Origin: JACZYA01 sp965247455
GTDB taxonomy: Bacteria; Acidobacteriota; Terriglobia; Acidiferrales; 2-02-FULL-67-57
Assembly (NCBI GenBank): GCA_965247455.1
Contig: CBDFHE010000014.1
Span: 62,001-126,000 of the forward strand
Length of the DNA: 64,000 nucleotides
Reading direction: 5' to 3'
The notes beneath the pieces are model-generated. The model was not told the DNA's origin, ran no database searches, and saw only the letters and a program-made list of their open reading frames with translations. Both the position numbers and the translations under genes were made by a program. Position 1 is the first letter of the stretch; every line of letters begins with the position of its first letter. Shown in pieces: positions 42,145 to 49,138 of the stretch.

Positions 42145-42200
42145 TTACTCCGGGAAGTTCATGCCTGCCCGTCCGCAGGCGGGCGGCGGAGGCGGGGAGA
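42145..42200 (-). repeat. TPR 3'-end fossil interrupted by a short palindrome
   Basis: TTACTCCGGGAAGTTCATGC then GGCGGAGG, as at 52399, but with 20 bp (CCTGCCCGTCCGCAGGCGGG, about 42164-42184) inserted; the insert forms GCCTGC-CCGTCC-GCAGGC. Confidence 0.5.
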
Positions 42201-42278
42201 GCGACAGCGGGGCGGTCTGTGGCATTTTGAATAGTGGGGCCGCCGGAGGCAGTAAGTCATGTGTAAATTGGAGAGTTA

Positions 42279-42482
42279 TCAAAAGAGACGATTGCCGCAG
42301 CTACGGCAACGATTGCCCTCATGTTGAGTAAACACCAGGCCGCACTTGGGACAAGAAATTAGTATGCGGCTGCTTTGACAGAAAATACATACATCATTTC
42401 CAATCTCATATGTCATCCAGGCGTGACAATCTTCGCATAAGGCAGTGTTCGTAACAGCGTCTTGATGCATCTTGAAAAGCAA
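42279..42482 (-). CDS. Small double zinc-ribbon protein
   Basis: 67 residues with four Cys pairs, CEDC, CIFC, CPKC and CRSC, spaced as two zinc ribbons. The end is RCRSCGNRLF. Such proteins often bind nucleic acid or act as metal-dependent adaptors. No partner gene is close by. Confidence 0.65.
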   Translation of the reverse strand: MLFKMHQDAVTNTALCEDCHAWMTYEIGNDVCIFCQSSRILISCPKCGLVFTQHEGNRCRSCGNRLF

Positions 42483-42561
42483 TCTACGTCTTGACCCTGT
42501 TTAAAGTCAAGTTGTGGGCAGGCTGCCTTCTAGGATTCCAGCAGCAAATTCCAAAAAAGAA

Positions 42562-42593
42562 ACTCCCGTCCGTGATTGGCAGCGAACGGGAGT
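42562..42593. terminator. Hairpin, possible terminator
   Basis: ACTCCCGT (42562-42569) pairs with ACGGGAGT (42586-42593) around a 16-nt loop. A run of A lies on its left, which would give a T run for minus-strand transcripts. Confidence 0.4.
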
Positions 42594-42703
42594 CACTAAG
42601 GGGTCAATCAAAAGCTATGCAAAGCCTAACCGAAGCACTCACCAAAGTCAAACCCGCTCGTATTGGCTATTTCACCATTCGCGGAAGCCGCTAACGCAAC
42701 CCA

Positions 42704-42747
42704 CAAGTGTAGGGTTCCCGAGACGTTCCGAGTTGGTACTTTCGTAC
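42704..42747 (+). promoter_or_regulatory. Second copy of the 45-bp element found at 12502-12546
   Basis: CAAGTGTAGGGTTCCCGAGAC, then GTTCCGAGTTG, then GTACTTTCGTAC. It lies 82 bp upstream of the exported protein at 42830. Confidence 0.55.
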
Positions 42748-42829
42748 CTACCGACAGTGACCCTTGCTCTATTGTCAGAGAGCGTTCCCTCTATAGGATA
42801 GTTTCAGCGCCAGAAAAAAGTAGGACGCC

Positions 42830-43237
42830 ATGAGCATGAGAAGCCTGACAATGGCAGCGGCGCTGCTACTGAGCTATTTCGCAGTAGGCACGCAAACAGC
42901 GAGCGCCGGTGGCCTAGACGACAAACTACCCGCCCTGGACGGCCTTGCACGCTACGGCTGCGCGGTCAAAGGGCCGATTCTGCAAGTCGATCACGCCGAT
43001 CCCAGCGGAAGAACCAGGACAGTCTGGTCGGTCACTTTCTGGGCGGAGCACATCAGGGCATTCGGGAAGAAGGCCCGCAAGGACTGGAAGCTCTTGTACT
43101 CCTTCCGAAAGAAGCGCAGAAAGGGACTGACCGACTGCGACAAATTCATGGAGCGGGTCAGTAAAGCCACGCGGGAGCAACCGGGTTGTACATCTAGCGT
43201 CCTGGCCGCCCAAAGAAATCTCGACGGTAGCAACTGA
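42830..43237 (+). CDS. Exported hypothetical protein
   Basis: 135 residues. Signal peptide MSMRSLTMAAALLLSYFAVG with cleavage after TASA. The mature part has three Cys (RYGCAV, LTDCDKF, QPGCTSS) and a basic middle (RKKRRKGL). No family recognised. Its upstream sequence shares the 45-bp element with the chaperone-usher-like locus, so co-regulation is likely. Confidence 0.6.
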   Translation: MSMRSLTMAAALLLSYFAVGTQTASAGGLDDKLPALDGLARYGCAVKGPILQVDHADPSGRTRTVWSVTFWAEHIRAFGKKARKDWKLLYSFRKKRRKGLTDCDKFMERVSKATREQPGCTSSVLAAQRNLDGSN

Positions 43238-43256
43238 ATCTCTGTGGGCCTTCCAG

Positions 43257-43457
43257 TTACTTGGGTCTGATCCAGCGAGGGTCGTCTTCCTTGCCTGGTC
43301 GAATGCGGAGGTTTTCGTGGGGAAAACTCCGCCCCAAGAGAAAACCGACAATTCCACTCAGCAAGCAAACTCCTAGAACTCCAGTCACGTGAAGAGTGAA
43401 GAATAGAACCAGGATTGCTAGGCCTAAAATCAAATCGGTGCGATCAATGTCATCCAT
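43257..43457 (-). CDS. Small two-span membrane protein
   Basis: 66 residues: acidic MDDIDRTD start, membrane segments LILGLAILVLFFTLHVTGV and LGVCLLSGIVGFLLGRSF, and a basic tail KEDDPRWIRPK. Unknown function. Confidence 0.5.
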   Translation of the reverse strand: MDDIDRTDLILGLAILVLFFTLHVTGVLGVCLLSGIVGFLLGRSFPHENLRIRPGKEDDPRWIRPK

Positions 43458-43606
43458 GGTTGTTTACTCCTATCTCTTCCAACCTTTCCCTCGATGGCTT
43501 TCAGCTTAGGGAGAGGGCCAGAGGGACGGACAAATCTTGAGAAACCACAGGTACGAGGTTGATATACTAGAGCGAGGGGAGTGAACTGGCCGGCGCACTG
43601 AAATTC

Positions 43607-43795
43607 GTGCTCCTTAAGAGCTACGACGGCGGCAAGCATTGGGAACGGGCGGACAGGTACGCCGACTTTGTCTCCGCGACCAAAGCGGCCATGGTTATGC
43701 GGCGGCAAAACCCTTCCCTCCGTGTCCGCGTGGACGTGGAGACGATGCGCCAGTCGACACCCAAGGCCGCGCGCCGGAAACGTCGCCAGCGGTAG
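43607..43795 (+). CDS. Small basic hypothetical protein
   Basis: 62 residues from a GTG; the frame is open further upstream without an ATG, so the start is uncertain. Sequence YDGGKHWERADRYADFVSAT then a basic end (KAARRKRRQR). Possibly a nucleic-acid-binding peptide. No family recognised. Confidence 0.4.
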   Translation: MLLKSYDGGKHWERADRYADFVSATKAAMVMRRQNPSLRVRVDVETMRQSTPKAARRKRRQR

Positions 43796-43822
43796 CTCGC
43801 CGAAGGTTGCAGAGCATCGACC

Positions 43823-43935
43823 CTAACTCACCTTCTTCCTATCCCTAATTGCCATCATCCTCTTGAGAACGTCACCCTGCGTCATAATCCCTCGTTCTTC
43901 CAGCAACTCCACAATGGCTGTCAGTTGCAGGCTTC
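43823..43935 (-). pseudogene. Truncated copy of the 57-residue gene at 40574
   Basis: Encodes LQLTAIVELLEERGIMTQGD then KRMMAIRDRKKVS-stop, the C-terminal 36 residues only. About 95 bp match 40585-40684 with three differences, then identity ends abruptly next to the zinc-ribbon gene at 43943. Confidence 0.65.
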
Positions 43936-43942
43936 AGGTGTC

Positions 43943-44149
43943 CTATTGGCCGTCCGCTTTGGGACTGGTTCTACGGTCACCGACAGAACGCCGGTCCGGG
44001 AATGCGAGCACCCAGTTCGTCATTGTCCCGCAAGGGAGACAGTGTCTCTGGATAGGAGTTTTCCTGTCAGGTTCCGTCATCTTGCCTTCATAGAAAGAGA
44101 ATGCTTTGTGTCCACCGCAGCCTGCACACTTGAAAATATAGGTTGGCAT
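43943..44149 (-). CDS. FmdB-like zinc-ribbon protein
   Basis: 68 residues beginning MPTYIFKCAGCGGHKAFSF, the start of FmdB/regulatory zinc-ribbon proteins, with a second Cys pair in HCLPCGTM. The C-terminal 20 residues are polar and basic. Function of the family is unclear. Confidence 0.65.
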   Translation of the reverse strand: MPTYIFKCAGCGGHKAFSFYEGKMTEPDRKTPIQRHCLPCGTMTNWVLAFPDRRSVGDRRTSPKADGQ

Positions 44150-44334
44150 CCCTACTCCAATTCGCTGGTTGGTTGCAGGAATGGTGCGCCGAAAGCTGTG
44201 GGAGTGTCAAGGTGGAAGGCGCAGAGAGCGGCGACGAGCTGAAGGGCTAAGTTCACTGCGACGTATGACTGGCGGCTAAAGATTACGCAAACTCCGGTCG
44301 ATAGACCCAGCGAGGGAACGTATCTGAGTTCGCC

Positions 44335-44544
44335 TTGCACACCAAGCCTCTAAGAGTCATTCCGACGCCTGATCCTGGCACACGGATCGTATTCCCCGTC
44401 CCAATCCGCAGTAGCCCGACCTCTGGCGGCTTCGATTTGGCTTGTGGTAGCTGCGGCCACATTCTGGTGCAGGGATGCCGAAACATCATCAAGAACTTCG
44501 TCTTTGTTTGCGAGAAGTGCGGAAACTACAACGAGTGCAACTAG
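44335..44544 (+). CDS. Small zinc-ribbon protein, start uncertain
   Basis: 69 residues from a TTG codon. Cys pairs LACGSCGHIL and VCEKCGNYNEC form a zinc ribbon typical of short acidobacterial proteins. No ATG or GTG lies between the upstream stop and the TTG, so the 5' end may be damaged. Confidence 0.45.
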   Translation: MHTKPLRVIPTPDPGTRIVFPVPIRSSPTSGGFDLACGSCGHILVQGCRNIIKNFVFVCEKCGNYNECN

Positions 44545-44722
44545 AGAATCAAATTTTCCCCAGCCCACCTAAAGCTCTCTGCCTGCCCTGACGATTTGGA
44601 ATAGTGTACAGCAGAAGCAACCATCCACCCTGGGGGTCGACCCTCTCTGAACCAGCGAGAAGTGTCCCGTAGAGTGTCGGCCCCCACCTTCCGACTCAAA
44701 TCCGGCGTCGGCAGGGTTTCTC

Positions 44723-44756
44723 ATTCTAATCATGCGTTAATGAAATCTTTATCCGC
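44723..44756 (+). promoter_or_regulatory. PhoB-like operator/promoter block B
   Basis: ATTCTAATCATGCGTTAATG then AAATCTTTATCC, 38 bp before the ATG at 44795; same 11-bp spacing of TAAT units as block A. Confidence 0.5.
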
Positions 44757-44794
44757 GCTCAGTAAAACTGCCGCACACTACTTGGGAGGCTGCT

Positions 44795-45130
44795 ATGGAG
44801 GCGACGAAATCTCAGGTCATGGAGTCGCATGACACCTTGGAAGTTATGGATTCAAATGAAACCATCGATCCGAATGACGGGCTCCCCCGAGTACGCGAAT
44901 CGCGCCGGCAAGACATCAGCCAGGAGAGTTCGGGAATGATTCGGCGCGGGCTGCTTTACATGCTATTAGCCGCCGTCCTTTTCTACTTCGCTGGAGGATA
45001 CAATCCGATGGAATTTCCGCTCAACGTCATCCCTCCTGTCCTCGACATTTACTTACCCCTGCTCTTCTTAGGCGGACTGGGTATGGTGCTGCTCGCGGTG
45101 ATCCGCCGGCCCCTTTCAGCCCCAGCGTAG
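44795..45130 (+). CDS. Small two-span membrane protein, paralogue of 35878 gene
   Basis: 111 residues. An acidic variable N-terminus of about 50 residues is followed by the conserved IRRGLLYMLLAAVLFYFAGG and LLFLGGLGMVLLAVIRRP segments found in the 35878 protein. TTGGGAGG precedes the ATG. Inside the island, whereas its paralogue is outside. Confidence 0.6.
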   Translation: MEATKSQVMESHDTLEVMDSNETIDPNDGLPRVRESRRQDISQESSGMIRRGLLYMLLAAVLFYFAGGYNPMEFPLNVIPPVLDIYLPLLFLGGLGMVLLAVIRRPLSAPA

Positions 45131-45183
45131 GTGCGACCGTAGCCAACCCCCTTAGCTAGTATTCTGAGCGGCCCTGCGTTGTG

Positions 45184-45219
45184 ATTCTTTAATCCTTCTC
45201 TAATGAAATCCTTATTTCC
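45184..45219 (+). promoter_or_regulatory. PhoB-like operator/promoter block C
   Basis: TTCTTTAATCCTTCTCTAAT then GAAATCCTTATTTCC, matching block A over 30 bp with one change, 46 bp before the ATG at 45266. Confidence 0.55.
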
Positions 45220-45265
45220 GTGTAATAAGAATGCTGCGAATCCACACTCTAATCGGGAGGCTGAA

Positions 45266-45538
45266 ATGGCAGACACGAGAACTCAGGTGAAGGCAATGCA
45301 GGGCGATCTTGAAGTTGTGAATTTCAATGAAATAAGCCTGCAGGGGTGCTACGTCCTGCTGGACACAGGCCAACTGGTGCGTGTACCTACCCAGGCGATT
45401 GGACCTGAGCCCAAGCCAACGATCACTATCCACCAACAGGGGATTACGCGAGCTGCCCTGCTCACTGACAACGACGCTGAAATGGTTTCCACCCTGCGGG
45501 ACATTGCTCTCCACAACGCCATCAAACCTAATTTCTGA
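45266..45538 (+). CDS. Hypothetical small protein under a shared operator
   Basis: 90 residues from the ATG at 45266, chosen because GGGAGG precedes it and because it starts like its neighbour (MADTRTQVKAMQGDLEVVN compared with EATKSQVMESHDTLEVMD at 44795). The remainder, VLLDTGQLVRVPTQAIGPEP and AALLTDNDAEMVSTLRDIAL, has no recognised domain. Confidence 0.6.
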   Translation: MADTRTQVKAMQGDLEVVNFNEISLQGCYVLLDTGQLVRVPTQAIGPEPKPTITIHQQGITRAALLTDNDAEMVSTLRDIALHNAIKPNF

Positions 45539-45654
45539 ACTTGAAACCGGAGTTCTGGGTGGTGGGAAAGAGCGGCAGTCCCCCGTAGGAAGGCGATCTA
45601 CGCAGTAAGGAGGCCAACCCGCCACCCAGTCTTCCCCTTCAGGGAGCTAGAGAG

Positions 45655-45786
45655 ATGGAAGAGATAGTAGAGGTCTATCGCCGCTGGCGTCGGCGTCAAC
45701 TTTTGTGGTACCGCGTAAAGATTGCTCTTGGCCTCGGTGGGTTTGCGACGCTGGCTTGGATGACTACTCAGCTCTTCGGGAAATAG
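45655..45786 (+). CDS. Tiny basic membrane protein
   Basis: 43 residues: MEEIVEVYRRWRRRQLLWYR, then a membrane segment (IALGLGGFATLAWMTTQLF). AGGGAG lies 10 bp before the ATG. Unknown function. Confidence 0.45.
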   Translation: MEEIVEVYRRWRRRQLLWYRVKIALGLGGFATLAWMTTQLFGK

Positions 45787-45826
45787 GATTACTGTCCCCT
45801 GTTCGGAGATTGGCTAACACCTCTAT

Positions 45827-46162
45827 TCAACCAGTGGGGGTGCCTGTTGGTGGTGCCGGTGGGAAGCTGCCACCCCAGAAGGTGTAGCTAGGGACGGCAA
45901 GCTCTACAGCGAAACGCGTTAACCCATCCTGGCCACGGAAACCGATCCGTATGACTCGTGCCCGAGCAGTCTTTTTCCGACCGCGCCCAACCAACTTCAC
46001 TTCAGTGGAAACGGGGGGAGGGGTTTTCATACTCAACATGGCTCCATAATCGTTGACCTGTACGGTTTCGGCTTGCTCCCGGTGGTCTGCTCCGCCTCTC
46101 CCTGTCCAGGACACATCCATCGGCACGACTAAAGAAACCCGCTGGCTCCTCCGCAGCTCCAT
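45827..46162 (-). CDS. PilZ-domain protein, variant motif
   Basis: 111 residues. LRRSQRVSLVVPMDVSW holds the Arg motif; the second motif is degenerate (QVNDYGAMLSMK). Ends FAVELAVPSYTFWGGSFPPA followed by a Pro-Thr tail. Closest to the protein at 31427. Island-borne c-di-GMP-type receptor; ligand binding uncertain. Confidence 0.75.
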   Translation of the reverse strand: MELRRSQRVSLVVPMDVSWTGRGGADHREQAETVQVNDYGAMLSMKTPPPVSTEVKLVGRGRKKTARARVIRIGFRGQDGLTRFAVELAVPSYTFWGGSFPPAPPTGTPTG

Positions 46163-46189
46163 CTCTTTGGGATACTCCCTTGCCGAGTT

Positions 46190-46226
46190 ATCCTAGGCTC
46201 CACCCGCCGGCAAGTCAACGCGCAGG
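46190..46226 (+). repeat. Dispersed intergenic repeat, GGCAAGTCAACGCG type
   Basis: TATCCTAGGCTCCACCCGCC then GGCAAGTCAACGCGC, upstream of the PilZ gene above. Confidence 0.65.
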
Positions 46227-46277
46227 GCTAGTTGACACCAGAGGCAAACGGTAGGATAGGTTTTCTGTGGCGGCCTG

Positions 46278-46350
46278 TGCTGTCGGGAAACTGTATCGCC
46301 AAAACCCCTGGCTTTTCCCATCCATGACGGCATGGGTCGCCATCCTCATT
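46278..46350 (+). repeat. ~70-bp repeat shared with 51846-51915
   Basis: GGGAAACTGTATCGCCAAAA and CATGACGGCATGGGTCGCCA match the leader of the cysteine-rich gene at 51916 (GGGAAACTGCATCGCCAAAC ... ATGACAGCATGGGTCGCCA). Here the coding part that should follow is gone. Confidence 0.55.
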
Positions 46351-46594
46351 TCCTCCGCAGGTCTCCCTCAAGGAGTTTCACCACATGCTCAAGCTGGCGC
46401 TTCCGCTCCTGCAAAGCGCGGAGGCCGGGGTGGGACCGAGACTGCTGGCCGAACAATCCAGGGTTGTCCGTAGTCGGTTTCTCCTGAGCCTGAACCTCCT
46501 CGATCTGCCGCTTCACGACCGTCAGCTTTCCACGGATACCTGCCAGCTTCCGTTGTAGGGCGCGGCGGTGGGCAGCGGCGGAGAGCTTGGACAT
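46346..46594 (-). CDS. Coiled-coil hypothetical protein
   Basis: 82 residues, mostly charged helix (HRRALQRKLAGIRGKLTVVK, ALQERKRQLEHVVKLLEGDL) interrupted by a polar linker. It could form an antiparallel coiled coil. Divergent from the HEPN-like gene that starts 30 bp away. Confidence 0.5.
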   Translation of the reverse strand: MSKLSAAAHRRALQRKLAGIRGKLTVVKRQIEEVQAQEKPTTDNPGLFGQQSRSHPGLRALQERKRQLEHVVKLLEGDLRRK

Positions 46595-46624
46595 GAGGGC
46601 ATTTTAGCCTTAGTCTTGTTTCCA

Positions 46625-47059
46625 ATGATTCGAGATAAAGCCATGCTGCAAGATGTGGTGGACAACTGGAAATTTACTCGTCTATCCCAGGAACGCTTCA
46701 GTGCTGCCCTTATGAGTGGGGCCGTTTTTGGAGCGTTCCCAGGATTGCACACTGCCCTAAATATGGCCGGGAACATCATCTTGCTGTATGCGTACAGCGT
46801 CTTGGATCAAGCGCTGCGACAGTTGAAGGAAGAAGGGCATTTTAAACCCCAAGGGTCTGGATTGAAAGCCCACATGGATGCTAGCAAGCCTGTACTCAAT
46901 TGGGTAAACTTCGTGCTGGTTGATGAAGGGCGCGAACGGAGAAACAAAATTGCCCACGAACAACAATTCCTAGAGCGAGTAGATTGTTGGAAGTACATTA
47001 ATGCAATTGAAGCTGAGCTGATTTCCTGGAAAATACTTCCAGTGCCGCTTGTAGCCTAG
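46625..47059 (+). CDS. HEPN-like domain protein
   Basis: 144 residues from the ATG at 46625; an earlier in-frame start overlaps the divergent gene. All-helical, with ERRNKIAHEQ near residue 117, the RNxxxH-type motif of HEPN ribonuclease and toxin domains, followed by FLERVDCWKYINAIEAELIS. The hydrophobic stretch GAVFGAFPGLHTALNMAGNI is unusual for HEPN. No nucleotidyltransferase antitoxin partner is adjacent. Role unknown. Confidence 0.5.
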   Translation: MIRDKAMLQDVVDNWKFTRLSQERFSAALMSGAVFGAFPGLHTALNMAGNIILLYAYSVLDQALRQLKEEGHFKPQGSGLKAHMDASKPVLNWVNFVLVDEGRERRNKIAHEQQFLERVDCWKYINAIEAELISWKILPVPLVA

Positions 47060-47069
47060 TCTTGCCTCT

Positions 47070-47181
47070 ATGTCCACACTGAACCCACCAACCCACACCT
47101 GCACCTGCGACATCTGCGAGGGGCAATTTCTCTTGTGACGATTGTGCAGATGATGAGCTGGAAGAAGGTGAGCTAGTCTAA
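47070..47181 (+). pseudogene. Decayed cysteine-rich small protein, family member 3
   Basis: MSTLNPPTHTCTCDICEGQF then LL-stop; the matching end DDCADDELEEGELV-stop follows at once. An internal deletion of about 40 bp removed the CWEKDC...FVC part and broke the frame. Confidence 0.7.
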
Positions 47182-47183
47182 AC

Positions 47184-47228
47184 CTACTCCGGGAAGTTCA
47201 TGTGGCGGAGGTGGGAGTGGAAGCGGGG
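47184..47228 (-). repeat. TPR 3'-end fossil
   Basis: The minus strand reads PDPRFHSHLRHMNFPE-stop, a worn version of DPGFQDLLRRMNFPE. Confidence 0.5.
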
Positions 47229-47468
47229 GTCGGGGGCGAGGTGTTGGGCTGTGGGGGAAGGTTAAGAAACTACTCGGGAGAATCATCCCCTCTTCCCGCC
47301 TCCAGCACATGGCGCACCTTGCGCGCCAGAGCATCCAGCGTGAAGGGCTTCTGAAGAAAGGCCACGCCCGTTTCCAAGACGCCGTGGTGGATAATGGAAT
47401 CGTCTGTGTAGCCCGACATGTAGAGCACCTTCACCTCCGGCCACAGCGGCCTCAGGCGTTGGGCTAAC

Positions 47469-49138
47469 CCCGGATTTCCGATTTGGCTGTGGTACCGTAT
47501 CGCCAGGACCAGTCGCTGCGCCTTGAGTTTTGGGGCTCCGACGTAAGGAACCACACTACGGAGGGTGACACCCGGTGGGTGAATTACAACACGAGCCATT
47601 CCAGTTCGCGTTCAACGGCTTCTTGAAAGTCGCGTTCCAGGGATCGCGCGTCACTTCTGACGCTGGCCTCATTCTGGTGCGCGAGTTGGATGAACGTCTG
47701 GGGCTGGAGACACTCATCGCCGAGCACCTGAGCGATTCCCGACAGGGGATGAACACCCAGTTCAGCGTGGTGGATCTCCTGCGGCAGTCGGTCTACAGTC
47801 GCCTCGCGGGCTACGAAGATCTCAACGACGCGGGGCGCGTGTCGGCAGACCCAACATTTCGTCTCATCGGGTCGCCAAAGCGCTGGGACCGGGGTGCGGC
47901 GCTGACATCGACGCTGCATTGGTTCGAGACAGAGCTGCTGACCCACGAGGAGAATCTCGTCGGGTTGAGGGCCGTGAACCGGGAGGTGCTTGCACAGGCC
48001 GAGATGGCGACGCGCGCCGACCGGATCGTGCTCGACATGGATTCGAGCGAGAGCCCGGTGCATGGGGCGCAGGAAGGGAGCGCCTATAACGGGCACTTCG
48101 AGTCCGTCTGCTACCACCCGCTGTTTCTGTTCACCGAGCATGGGGACTGCCTCGCCGCCACGCTGCGGCCAGGCAACGTGCATAGCGCCGACGACTGGGA
48201 CGACCTGCTCGTACCGGAGATTGACCGGCAGCAGGTGGAGGGCAAGCGCGTAGCGTTCCGCGCAGACGCCGCGTTCGCGAAGCCCGAGATCTACGACGCG
48301 CTCGAGCAGCGCGACGTGGACTATGCCATTCGCATGCCGGCGAACAAGAGCTTGGAGCTGGAAATCGAAGACATCCTCTTTCGTCCGCCGGGACGGCCGA
48401 GCTGCAAGCCCTTGGTGCGCTACCAGAGTTTCCGCTATCAGGCCAAGAGCTGGACCACGCCCAGACGGATCGTCGCCAAGGTGGAGCACCACCAAGGTGA
48501 GCTGTTCCCTCGCGTCGGCTTCATCGTGACCAACATGGCCCTCCCGAGCCGCTCGGTCGTGCGGTTTTACAACAAGCGCGGTACGGCGGAGCAATGGATC
48601 AAGGAAGGCAAGCAGGCCACCCACTGGACGCGGCTGTCGTGCCATCGTTTCCGGGCGAACGAGGTGCGCCTGCAACTGAGCGTCCTGGCCTACAATCTGG
48701 GCAACTTGTGGCGCAGACTGGTCCTTCCGCTGCGGGTCAAGCGCTGGTCGCTCACGAGTCTCCAGCAGCGACTGGTGAAAACTGGGGGCCGGCTGGTGAA
48801 GCATGCGCGGTACTACTGGCTTCTGCTGGCGGAAGGGCATCTCACGCGGCGGCTGTTCGGCGACATGCTGCGGAGGATCTGGGCGCTACCCGTGCCGGCA
48901 GGCTGACGCGCGGCCTGAAGTGCAACGAAGCCCGCCCGGCGATGACACGGGGCACACGTGTGGAGCGGTGTCTGAGAAATGCCCGAAAAGCAGGGGTTCC
49001 AGTCGGTCGCACGTCGGCGCGGGCTCAGATGAAGGCCTTTGAAGCTGAACGATTGTGCGACGATCGAAGTTTTTGTGCGATCGGCGGCGATCGGGTGTAT
49101 AAACGTGCCATCAGGGGCAGGCAAAACGGAAATCCCGG
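47469..49138 (+). mobile_element. IS1380-family insertion sequence, copy 7
   Basis: Complete element with target duplication CTAAC (47464-47468 and 49139-49143) inside the receiver domain of the hybrid kinase. Confidence 0.95.
47575..48906 (+). CDS. IS1380-family DDE transposase (copy 7)
   Basis: 443 residues, majority sequence, open throughout. Confidence 0.95.
   Translation: MGELQHEPFQFAFNGFLKVAFQGSRVTSDAGLILVRELDERLGLETLIAEHLSDSRQGMNTQFSVVDLLRQSVYSRLAGYEDLNDAGRVSADPTFRLIGSPKRWDRGAALTSTLHWFETELLTHEENLVGLRAVNREVLAQAEMATRADRIVLDMDSSESPVHGAQEGSAYNGHFESVCYHPLFLFTEHGDCLAATLRPGNVHSADDWDDLLVPEIDRQQVEGKRVAFRADAAFAKPEIYDALEQRDVDYAIRMPANKSLELEIEDILFRPPGRPSCKPLVRYQSFRYQAKSWTTPRRIVAKVEHHQGELFPRVGFIVTNMALPSRSVVRFYNKRGTAEQWIKEGKQATHWTRLSCHRFRANEVRLQLSVLAYNLGNLWRRLVLPLRVKRWSLTSLQQRLVKTGGRLVKHARYYWLLLAEGHLTRRLFGDMLRRIWALPVPAG

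Larger units (their letters stand above)
42483..42829. other. Intergenic region with terminator and regulatory element
   Basis: Contains the hairpin at 42562-42593 and the 45-bp element at 42704-42747. Short frames in between lack recognisable features. Confidence 0.5.

Noticed and set aside
42491..42801. Short plus-strand frames between 42.49 and 42.80 kb
   Set aside because: They cross a terminator-like hairpin and the 45-bp regulatory element and lack a ribosome site.
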